Origin: Candidatus Methanomethylicia archaeon
Lineage (GTDB): Archaea > Thermoproteota > Methanomethylicia > Methanomethylicales > Methanomethylicaceae
Assembly: GCA_024464205.1 (NCBI GenBank)
Contig: JANHAI010000039.1
Span: forward strand, 1-8,135
Length of the DNA stretch: 8,135 nucleotides
Reading direction: 5' to 3'
The translations under genes and the position numbers were made by a program. The notes beneath the pieces were generated by a model, which did not search any database, had not been told where the DNA came from, and worked only from the letters and a program-made list of their open reading frames with translations. Below are positions 1-5,494 of the stretch, in pieces. Positions within the stretch are counted from its first letter, which is position 1. Every line of letters starts with the position of its first letter.

Positions 1-43
1 TGAACTGCCTGGCCCGGCGCTCTTCTAAATCGCTCAAAGTCAT
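1..43 (-). CDS. Start of an unidentified gene, cut by the window edge
   Basis: An ATG at 43 reads leftward for 14 codons without a stop and leaves the window. The visible residues are MTLSDLEERRARQF, a charged, helix-like N-terminus typical of a cytoplasmic protein. The main support is the promoter: a TATA-like box at 66-73 ends 22 bases before the ATG, the spacing expected for a leaderless archaeal transcript, and no Shine-Dalgarno site is present. Too little protein is visible to name a family. It points the same way as the thiC-family gene but is separated from it by about 500 bases and has its own promoter, so it is probably an independent unit. Confidence 0.5.
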   Translation of the reverse strand, partial: MTLSDLEERRARQF

Positions 44-65
44 GATTTAAAATCGATCATTCTAG

Positions 66-73
66 CATATAAA
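66..73 (-). promoter_or_regulatory. TATA box for the leftmost minus-strand gene
   Basis: The minus strand reads TTTATATG here, 23-30 bases upstream of the ATG at 43. This is the standard archaeal TATA-to-start distance for a leaderless mRNA. A second AT-rich stretch around 82-88 is a weaker alternative. Confidence 0.5.
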
Positions 74-225
74 GCTATCATTTATACCGTAGTAGCAGAG
101 AACTAACAAAAATTTGATATCATTATACTTTATCGCTTACGATTTCATGCAACAGGCTGCTGTAGCCACTCAGTAGGTCTCACACCGATTGCCGAAGGGA
201 GCTCTCAAAGCTTGTGAAAGAGCGG

Positions 226-279
226 GGGCGGAACTAGCAAGGAGGTACGGTTATATTATCAGCATAATACGTTCCGCCC
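226..279. repeat. Nested inverted repeat (9-bp outer, 6-bp inner stem)
   Basis: GGGCGGAAC at 226-234 is the exact reverse complement of GTTCCGCCC at 271-279. Between them TATTAT and ATAATA form a second, inner stem with the four-base loop CAGC. The 5' side between the two stems is longer than the 3' side and contains AAGGAGGT, a perfect Shine-Dalgarno core, with no start codon at a usable distance. It could be a structured RNA, a terminator-like hairpin or a transposon-end structure. No T-run follows on either side, which argues against a simple intrinsic terminator. Confidence 0.5.
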
Positions 280-436
280 TTGTATGCATATATTGATCTC
301 CATGGAGATTAAGTTTTTCGCAGATCGTATGTGACGAGAGGATCTTAGTCTTACTCATCCGGCCCCTGCACGATACCCGATCCTCCGCCCTTTTTCTTCA
401 GCCGCTCCATAAGGCTGGATACCCTCTCGCGAGCTT

Positions 437-504
437 GTGGAAATACCAGCTAACTAGATCTATGAAGCAGGAAGCTCTTCCATATTTCAGGGGAAGAAAG
501 TCAC
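437..504 (+). mobile_element. Degenerate IS200/IS605-like right-end relic, copy 1
   Basis: This 68-base block aligns with the minus-strand block 5419-5350. Over the first 39 bases, beginning at GTGG, about 30 match without a gap. Both copies then have GAAGC, a stem-loop and AAGTCAC. The stem here is TCTTCC (476-481) with GGAAGA (492-497); the other copy has a different but equally paired stem, so pairing is kept while sequence changes. A GAAGC-hairpin-AAGT(T)CAC ending is, from memory, typical of IS200/IS605 elements carrying tnpB, where it forms the 3' part of the omega-RNA. No tnpB frame is recognisable to the left. The transposon identity is inference. Confidence 0.45.
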
Positions 505-507
505 ATG

Positions 508-525
508 GTTTACTGGAAGGTAAAC
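508..525 (-). terminator. Stem-loop downstream of the thiC-family gene
   Basis: GTTTAC (508-513) pairs with GTAAAC (520-525) across a six-base loop, 28 bases beyond the stop of the minus-strand thiC-family gene. The position suits a 3'-end hairpin. The run that follows on the minus strand is only modestly T/C-rich, so termination here is tentative. Confidence 0.3.
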
Positions 526-553
526 TGCCTCCATCATCACTTTAGCTTAGGCA

Positions 554-1807
554 CTAACTCCTCTTCAGGTATTCTTCCATGATAGCAATGGCACAGTATT
601 TCCCACACATCGAACAGCTTTCGGTCTGGCCCTGAAGATGAATCCGCCGGGCAGTATCACCATCAAGAGCGTACTTGAACTGGTCTTCCCAATCTCTCTT
701 TCTCCTGCACTTAGCGAGCTTTCTGTCCCTGGAGCTGAGACCGTACTTTATAGAATCCCCAATATGTGCTGCTATCTTGAAGGCGATAACTCCCTCTTTG
801 ACCTGATCGACAGTTGGTAGCGCCAGGTGCTCCGAGGGAGTGATGTAGCATAGATAATCTGCTCCAGCTCCGGCAGCTAATGCACCACCTACAGCTCCCG
901 CTATGTGATCGTGTCCAACTCCAATGTCAGTTGGAAGTGGGCCGGCCACGAAAAGCGGTCTGTGACCAGTCATTCTCTTATAGCGGGCCACGTACTGTGG
1001 TATACGATCAGCACTGACATGCCCGCCCATACCCTCAATAATAACCTGCACACCGAGTTCGTTGGCTCTCCGGGCAAGTTCGGCGTTATTCTCGATCTCC
1101 TTATTCTGCGGTTCGTCCATCGGGTCGTGGATGCACCCGCTTCTCATGGCGTTTCCTAGCGAGAGGACTACGTCCTTCTCAGCGAGTATACTGCAGATCT
1201 CATCGAAGTGGGAACGAAAAGGGTTCTCTCTGTCCTTCTCCAGCATCCATGCCGCTGTAAACGAGCCACCTTTGGAGACCATGCCCATAATCCTCCTGGA
1301 TTCTCTCAGCTGCTCCAGCTGATCCCGGTCAAAGCCAGCATGAATGACGATAGAGGAGATCCCCTCCAGCACATGCTTTTCAATAAGCGCCAACAACTCG
1401 CTCTCGCTCACCGCCCTGAAGGATCCCGCATCCGCAACCGCCTGATAGATGGGTACGGTTGTAATTGGTAGACTGGTCTCTCGAAATATGCTTTCCCGGA
1501 TGGCGTCAATAGGCCCACCCATGGAAAGGTCGGTAATGGTATCAGCGCCGTACCTCTCTGCTACTCTTGCCTTCTCGATCTCGACAGCTGCATCGATCTT
1601 CTCTGTGGATGTGCCTATATTGGCGTTGATCTTGGTTCTGATACCCTGCCCTATTCCAACAGGTGGTTTGCCCTCGCGTTGCATTATAACGACTCTTCCC
1701 GAGGCTACCAGCTTCTCCATAATGCTGGGTTTCATCCTCTCGACCCGCGCCGCTCTACTTATAACATCTGTCTCCCTGCCGGCCAGAGCATCTTCCAGGA
1801 TGGTCAT
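554..1807 (-). CDS. thiC: ThiC-family radical SAM enzyme (ThiC or BzaF-like paralogue)
   Basis: ThiC rearranges 5-aminoimidazole ribotide into hydroxymethylpyrimidine phosphate for thiamine synthesis, using a [4Fe-4S] cluster and SAM; the related BzaF turns the same substrate into 5-hydroxybenzimidazole. Family marks visible are NANIGTS (61-67), SKGGSF and AAWML near 180, GPLPTDI near 290, YITPSEHLALP with the probable metal ligand H327, and the C-terminal cluster motif CSMCGKYC (C398, C401, C405). The length, 417 residues, fits short archaeal forms. Motifs differ from classical ThiC: EGMGGHV replaces EGPGHVP, GVGHDHI replaces APGYDHI and IHAG replaces IHCG. The ATG at 1807 is preferred over the TTG at 1813 because MTILEDA matches the usual family start. 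There is no Shine-Dalgarno site. A 121-base gap from the hydrolase holds a TATA box, suggesting separate transcription. Family membership is firm; ThiC against BzaF is open. Confidence 0.92.
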   Translation of the reverse strand: MTILEDALAGRETDVISRAARVERMKPSIMEKLVASGRVVIMQREGKPPVGIGQGIRTKINANIGTSTEKIDAAVEIEKARVAERYGADTITDLSMGGPIDAIRESIFRETSLPITTVPIYQAVADAGSFRAVSESELLALIEKHVLEGISSIVIHAGFDRDQLEQLRESRRIMGMVSKGGSFTAAWMLEKDRENPFRSHFDEICSILAEKDVVLSLGNAMRSGCIHDPMDEPQNKEIENNAELARRANELGVQVIIEGMGGHVSADRIPQYVARYKRMTGHRPLFVAGPLPTDIGVGHDHIAGAVGGALAAGAGADYLCYITPSEHLALPTVDQVKEGVIAFKIAAHIGDSIKYGLSSRDRKLAKCRRKRDWEDQFKYALDGDTARRIHLQGQTESCSMCGKYCAIAIMEEYLKRS

Positions 1808-1861
1808 ATTCAAGACTTTACGACTATGATTAAGATATTTCTGCTATGATTGCTAGCTGTG

Positions 1862-1871
1862 CCATATATAG
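1862..1871 (-). promoter_or_regulatory. TATA box for the thiC-family gene
   Basis: The minus strand reads CTATATATGG, which would start transcription near 1840 and give a leader of about 30 bases. A weaker AATATCTTA lies 24-32 bases before the ATG and would give a leaderless mRNA. The leader is too short for a TPP riboswitch. On the other side of the box, CCCCGGGG (1882-1889) is a perfect palindrome between the hydrolase stop and this promoter. Confidence 0.4.
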
Positions 1872-1928
1872 ATGACTTAATCCCCGGGGCTTTTTGCTTT
1901 ACAGGTTTGAAAATACAATTAGGCTGCC

Positions 1929-2912
1929 TCAAAGCCACCTTTTGAGAAACGATGCAACTGCCATAAAGTAATCCTCTCGATAGGGTCGCCGAAAGCTTTC
2001 AAGAGACATTCTCTCTCTGAGCCTCTGATCATATGACTCTGCGATCTGCTGGAAGCTGTGATCTGCATTTTGTATTATGACCAGCTCCACGTTATCATTA
2101 CCATGCTCTTTCAAATCCCGCTCGATCATTAATGCATCCTCAACCGGAACGTTTAGATCGCACGCACCGTGAATTACAAGCACCGGCTTTTGTATGTACT
2201 TGAACTGGTTTTTTGGTGAGTATTCGGGTAAATAGCAGATCGGGTCGTGCCGGATCCTCCATGTTTTTCCCTTGTAGCTGAAGCAGTGTTCGGTCTCACC
2301 CATTCTCGCTCTTTCCATAAGTGACTGGAGGTTCAGTCCTATAACCAGGCCCACTGGGTCGTTATCCTCCACCCATTGGAGGTTTTCCGGGCTCTGTGCG
2401 GCATATTCTGCCACTCTTCGGTAATTGAAAATCATCATCTCTGCATAGTCTCTGTAAAGACCTCCCTGGAGAATGTAAGCTCTCACCCTCCTCTCCCTTT
2501 TAGCCAGGAGACATGCTGTGTAGACTCCAGCGCTCTGACCTAGAACGGCGATTCTTTCGGGATCTACAAGATCGAGAGAAGATAGCGCCCGATAGGCAGC
2601 AATTGCATCCTCGGCATCCTGAAGGTACCCTCCATCATATAGAGGAGCTTCGCTATCTCCAATACCTCTTCTGTCCCATGAGAAGGTTGCAAATCCTTCA
2701 GAGACCAACCTTTTTGAAATTTCTAGAAAGAAATTCTTTTTGGGTGATGGCCTTCCGGCAGGCCTGCTTAAGAGATTTCCGTCCCTGTCCTGCTCGAGGG
2801 ATCCATGAATCAGAAGGACTGCAGGTAAAGGATCTTTAATCCCAACCGGATACCTGAGGACTCCAGCAAGCCGTAAGGAGCTGCTGTAAAATATAACCGG
2901 TTTTTCACCCAT
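1929..2912 (-). CDS. Alpha/beta hydrolase (EstD-like esterase or serine peptidase fold)
   Basis: A cytoplasmic serine hydrolase of 327 residues with no signal peptide. Counting from the ATG at 2912, the sequence shows the HGS oxyanion region (36-38), a DRDGN motif just after it as in EstD-type esterases, SWDRRGIGDS (78-87), the nucleophile elbow GQSAG with S127, the acid in HGACDLNVP (D252) and the base in ADHSF (H285). The triad is complete. The frame extends to an ATG at 2942 that would overlap the permease by 10 bases, but GGAG at 2921-2924 lies 8 bases before the inner ATG and the protein homology seems to begin there. The permease stop is only 20 bases upstream, so the two are almost certainly co-transcribed. 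The hydrolase occupies the place where the transporter ATPase is often found. It might release a ligand from an imported ester, but that is inference; the substrate is unknown. Confidence 0.85.
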   Translation of the reverse strand: MGEKPVIFYSSSLRLAGVLRYPVGIKDPLPAVLLIHGSLEQDRDGNLLSRPAGRPSPKKNFFLEISKRLVSEGFATFSWDRRGIGDSEAPLYDGGYLQDAEDAIAAYRALSSLDLVDPERIAVLGQSAGVYTACLLAKRERRVRAYILQGGLYRDYAEMMIFNYRRVAEYAAQSPENLQWVEDNDPVGLVIGLNLQSLMERARMGETEHCFSYKGKTWRIRHDPICYLPEYSPKNQFKYIQKPVLVIHGACDLNVPVEDALMIERDLKEHGNDNVELVIIQNADHSFQQIAESYDQRLRERMSLESFRRPYREDYFMAVASFLKRWL

Positions 2913-2920
2913 CACATTTT

Positions 2921-2924
2921 CTCC
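2921..2924 (-). promoter_or_regulatory. Ribosome binding site that decides the hydrolase start
   Basis: The minus strand reads GGAG, followed by 8 bases and then the ATG at 2912. The upstream ATG at 2942 has no comparable site, so the shorter protein is preferred. Confidence 0.5.
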
Positions 2925-2932
2925 GGACACGA

Positions 2933-4042
2933 CTAATCCCATCCTGTATCTCTGGTCATCACCAGGTAAAGGAACATTGGGACTCCTATGAACGAGATAA
3001 CGATCCCTATAGGTATGATTATTGGCGCCAGGATTGCTCTTCCAACGATGTCAGCCCCGATCACGAGGATAGAGCCAACAACGCATGAGGCGGGAAGGAG
3101 AAACCTGTGGTCGCTTCCCAGCACCATCCTGGCAACGTGTGGTGCAACCAATCCCACAAAACCGATTATCCCTGTGAAGCAGACTATCGCAGCCGTGATG
3201 AAGGAAGATAGCAGAAGCGACACATTTCTCACCCGGGCCACATTTATCCCGAGGCTTTTAGCAGCCTCATCGCCTCCAGAGAACATTATGTTCAGGTCCC
3301 ATGAGAGACGGATAAAAACTGGCATCGACAGGAGAAACGCTACAGTGACCACTGTCAGTTTGTGCCAGTCGGCCCCAGAGAGAGTTCCAAAGGTCCAGTT
3401 GACCATGGCATTGAGCTGCTGCTCATTCGCAAAGAACTGGAGTATCGCCGTCAACGATCCGAAGAAGTAAGTCAGCGCTATACCCGCAAGAACCATAGTC
3501 TCGGGGGACGATCTCTTCAAGCGGCTTATAAAAAATACCAAGAAACCACAGCCGAGAGCGGATATGAAGGCGCTCAGGATTATAATATAAGTTCCGATAC
3601 CCGCATAACCTACCCCGAACATTATTGCCATAGAGGCACCGAAGGCTGCGGCAGATGATATCCCCACGGTGAACGGACTGACAAGAGGATTTCTTGTTAC
3701 ACCCTGCATTACCGCCCCTGCTACCCCCAGCCCCGCCCCTGCCACTATACCCATAAAGATACGGGGAAGCCTGAGATGCCAGATTATCGATTCCACGAAG
3801 GGATCGCTTTCTATGGATGAGAAATACCTCGATAGTATCGCACGAAAAACCTCGCTCCAGCTTTCTGTGGTACCTCCCAGGGAAGCCGATAAAACAGCCA
3901 GAAACAGCATAATGGCAAGGCTCACAATCAGAAACAGAATCTTCCTTGCAACAAACTCCGAATAGGCTTGCCTGGCACCCCTACTGTCAGCCTTCCCTGT
4001 TATCTTTAAAGACGTACTCGTAATTCTATCTGGACGATGCAT
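2933..4042 (-). CDS. FecCD/BtuC-type ABC transporter permease
   Basis: Membrane subunit of an importer for iron chelates, haem or corrinoids (FecCD family). The 369 residues contain about ten hydrophobic helices, the first at roughly 32-52 after a charged, somewhat long cytoplasmic tail. Family signatures are RLPRIFMGIVAGAGLGVAGA (91-110), MQGVTRNPLVSPFTVGISS (112-130), the WTFGTLSGADW segment (216-226), the coupling-helix segment GGDEAAKSLGINVAR (256-270), which contacts the ATPase, and GFVGLVAPHVAR (294-305). The intact coupling helix implies a working ATPase partner, yet none is encoded next to it here. GAGGG at 4048-4052, five bases before the ATG, supports the start. The gene follows the binding-protein gene after 100 bases. 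The exact substrate cannot be read from the sequence. Confidence 0.93.
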   Translation of the reverse strand: MHRPDRITSTSLKITGKADSRGARQAYSEFVARKILFLIVSLAIMLFLAVLSASLGGTTESWSEVFRAILSRYFSSIESDPFVESIIWHLRLPRIFMGIVAGAGLGVAGAVMQGVTRNPLVSPFTVGISSAAAFGASMAIMFGVGYAGIGTYIIILSAFISALGCGFLVFFISRLKRSSPETMVLAGIALTYFFGSLTAILQFFANEQQLNAMVNWTFGTLSGADWHKLTVVTVAFLLSMPVFIRLSWDLNIMFSGGDEAAKSLGINVARVRNVSLLLSSFITAAIVCFTGIIGFVGLVAPHVARMVLGSDHRFLLPASCVVGSILVIGADIVGRAILAPIIIPIGIVISFIGVPMFLYLVMTRDTGWD

Positions 4043-4047
4043 AAGGT

Positions 4048-4052
4048 CCCTC
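4048..4052 (-). promoter_or_regulatory. Ribosome binding site of the permease
   Basis: The minus strand reads GAGGG with five bases before the ATG at 4042. Confidence 0.45.
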
Positions 4053-4142
4053 AGCTCCCAAGATGGTTCATAGAGTCGCAGCTGATCGTACCAATGAGCA
4101 CATTAACGGGTGCGTGAACAGCTGTATGATTATCGCTAAAAA

Positions 4143-5207
4143 TCAGGGATTGGGATAGAGGTATATGCCTCTGTACTCCAACCCCTGAAACCTATTCAGA
4201 TACTCTCTGTAGAACTCTATTGGATCCAGATCCTTGAACCTATCCGGATATAGCACCTTGGCTAGGAAGACAGGTCCAAACTTCTTACCGGCCCCGCCGG
4301 TTACGTCGAAGCTTATGACATAGACATCGCCGTTCTTAACCGCCTTTGTGTTCGCAAGCTCAGGCCGGCTCATGATCTCATCTCGAATGGCCTTGAACTG
4401 CTCCTCACTATCTGCGTTCCACCCTAAGGTGGTACCCTTGAATATCACGTCAGGATTCCTTCTGGCAACGTCCTCAGGATCAACCTCAAAGGCCAGCTCC
4501 GATCTTTCAGGGTACAGATCCTTGCCGCCTGCAGCGCGGATCATATTAGGTATTCCGCTGCCGTAGCCTGCACCACCATATGTGAGATATTTCTTGGCGC
4601 CCTCGAAATAAACGGTCTTGCGATCTGTGTCCGGTATCGTGGCAAGTGTCCGGTTGATCAGGTCATAATAGCTCCTGAAGAATGACATGTATTCCTCGGC
4701 TTCGGCTTCCTTTCCAAGCATCCTGCCAAGCGTTCTTATCTCATCGAACCAGACTTCAGTCCTGTAGAAATCCAGCCCCACAACCTTTATCCCAAACGGT
4801 TCCAGCTTCTTTTGCACCTCATCGGGCTCTGGTGGATACCCGGCTGACAGGCATATAACAACATCGGGTTTCAGCTCGGCGATCTTCTCATAGTTCGGCT
4901 CCTCTTGAGTTCCCACCACGGGTACGTTTGCCAGCTCTGGAAGTGTTCCCTTATCCACCTCGTCTTTGGTTGACTGATCCATGCCCACAATTCTGTCCAC
5001 CGCCCCCAGAGCTCGCATCTCTTTAGCTGGGTTGCTCCAAAGAACCACCACAGACTTCACAGGATACGGGACTATTACCTCCCTTCCAGCGGAATCTACT
5101 ATAGTTATGACCTCGTCAGAGCTCGATGCATATGCTCCTATTCCCAGTGCCATTAAAATCGATGCAGTCAAAAATAAAGAGATTACTTGCATCAATCTGA
5201 TAAACAA
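4143..5207 (-). CDS. Periplasmic substrate-binding protein of a metal-chelate/corrinoid ABC importer
   Basis: Extracytoplasmic receptor (Peripla_BP_2, class III fold) that hands its ligand to the FecCD permease encoded next. The 354 residues start with a hydrophobic signal segment (about 7-27) ending in AYA-S, a signal-peptidase I type site. There is no lipobox cysteine and no C-terminal membrane helix, so how it is held at the archaeal surface is unclear; the signal may stay uncleaved. Family marks are ITIVDSAGREVIVPYPVKSV (34-53), YEKIAELKPDVVICLSAGYP (106-125) and a glycine-rich stretch leading to MIRAAGGKDLY (222-232). The C-terminal lobe is normal in length. The start is a TTG at 5207, chosen because AGAGGTG at 5214-5220 lies six bases upstream; the inner ATG at 5192 would be 21 bases from it and would shorten the basic end of the signal. 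Iron, cobalamin or another chelate remains possible. Confidence 0.9.
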   Translation of the reverse strand: MFIRLMQVISLFLTASILMALGIGAYASSSDEVITIVDSAGREVIVPYPVKSVVVLWSNPAKEMRALGAVDRIVGMDQSTKDEVDKGTLPELANVPVVGTQEEPNYEKIAELKPDVVICLSAGYPPEPDEVQKKLEPFGIKVVGLDFYRTEVWFDEIRTLGRMLGKEAEAEEYMSFFRSYYDLINRTLATIPDTDRKTVYFEGAKKYLTYGGAGYGSGIPNMIRAAGGKDLYPERSELAFEVDPEDVARRNPDVIFKGTTLGWNADSEEQFKAIRDEIMSRPELANTKAVKNGDVYVISFDVTGGAGKKFGPVFLAKVLYPDRFKDLDPIEFYREYLNRFQGLEYRGIYLYPNP

Positions 5208-5213
5208 ATTTTA

Positions 5214-5220
5214 CACCTCT
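5214..5220 (-). promoter_or_regulatory. Ribosome binding site selecting a TTG start
   Basis: The minus strand reads AGAGGTG, six bases before the TTG at 5207. It is the strongest Shine-Dalgarno site in the window and supports the TTG over the ATG at 5192. Confidence 0.6.
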
Positions 5221-5231
5221 TAAATCTTTTC

Positions 5232-5246
5232 ATACTAAGTAAGTAT
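5232..5246. promoter_or_regulatory. Candidate operator between TATA box and start of the binding-protein gene
   Basis: ATACT (5232-5236) and AGTAT (5242-5246) are exact inverted arms around a five-base centre. The site lies just downstream of the TATA box, near the expected transcription start, where a metal-responsive repressor such as a DtxR-family protein could block initiation. A second 5-5-5 palindrome, CAGAA...TTCTG, is at 5303-5317. In AT-rich DNA such arms also arise by chance, so this is tentative. Confidence 0.3.
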
Positions 5247-5253
5247 TTTATTA

Positions 5254-5262
5254 ATTTATATA
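5254..5262 (-). promoter_or_regulatory. TATA box of the transporter operon
   Basis: The minus strand reads TATATAAAT within a very AT-rich stretch. Initiation about 25 bases on would fall near 5230, giving a leader of about 22 bases that includes the AGAGGTG site. This points to a transporter-hydrolase transcript separate from the kinase gene. Confidence 0.5.
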
Positions 5263-5349
5263 TGAATATTTCGGTGTAATCTATCAAAATCATTTATTTA
5301 TTCAGAAGATATTTCTGTATGTCCATCGATCCTAATATGTGCTTTTGCA

Positions 5350-5476
5350 GTGACTTCCCCTCTTCTCCTGAATGAGAAGGGCTTCCTGCTTCTTCGATCT
5401 GCCTATCCAGTATCTCCACATGCTATACGCAATCACTCCGAGGGTGATACGGCTTAACTCCGGCCTTGAAGACCGG
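5350..5476 (-). mobile_element. Structured block resembling a TnpB-element right end / omega-RNA, copy 2
   Basis: Read on the minus strand, this block starts 18 bases beyond the kinase stop. It shows a 7-bp hairpin with a triloop (5476-5460, CCGGTCT with AGGCCGG, one G-U pair), a 5-bp hairpin ATCAC/GTGAT (5448-5432) and a last hairpin CTTCTC/GAGAAG (5379-5362) set in GAAGC ... AAGTCAC, ending at 5350. The part from 5419 onward aligns with the plus-strand copy at 437-504. Several small stems ending in this hairpin and tail recall the omega-RNA at the 3' end of IS200/IS605 tnpB genes. No tnpB remains: the kinase frame occupies the upstream side. It may be a dead relic, a solo RNA, or simply the 3' end of the kinase transcript. 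Confidence 0.45.
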
Positions 5477-5494
5477 AATTTCCTCCCTGCTACT

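Larger units (their letters stand above)
44..553. other. Long intergenic region with hairpins and a mobile-element relic
   Basis: No convincing gene lies between the leftmost partial gene and the thiC-family gene. The stretch holds the promoter at 66-73, a nested inverted repeat at 226-279, a relic resembling an IS200/IS605 right end at 437-504 and a stem-loop at 508-525. Only short open frames occur. One on the minus strand (351-449) ends in a basic, glycine-rich, protein-like tail but has no good start. The mix of structure and broken frames suggests an old insertion site. Confidence 0.5.

Noticed and set aside
285..335. Short plus-strand frame containing MEIKFFADRM
   Set aside because: It resembles the first residues of MoaD-like proteins but stops at once; too short to mean anything.
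351..449. Minus-strand frame with a protein-like basic, Gly-rich C-terminal end
   Set aside because: The only ATG (410) leaves 19 residues, there is no ribosome site, and the 5' part overlaps the element-like repeat. It could be a gene fragment but cannot be supported.
1449..1829. 126-residue plus-strand frame opposite the thiC-family gene
   Set aside because: It is the complement of a well-supported gene and shows no family features or ribosome site.
1808..1928. TPP or cobalamin riboswitch upstream of the thiC-family gene
   Set aside because: The gap is only 121 bases, much of it upstream of the TATA box, with no recognisable aptamer core.
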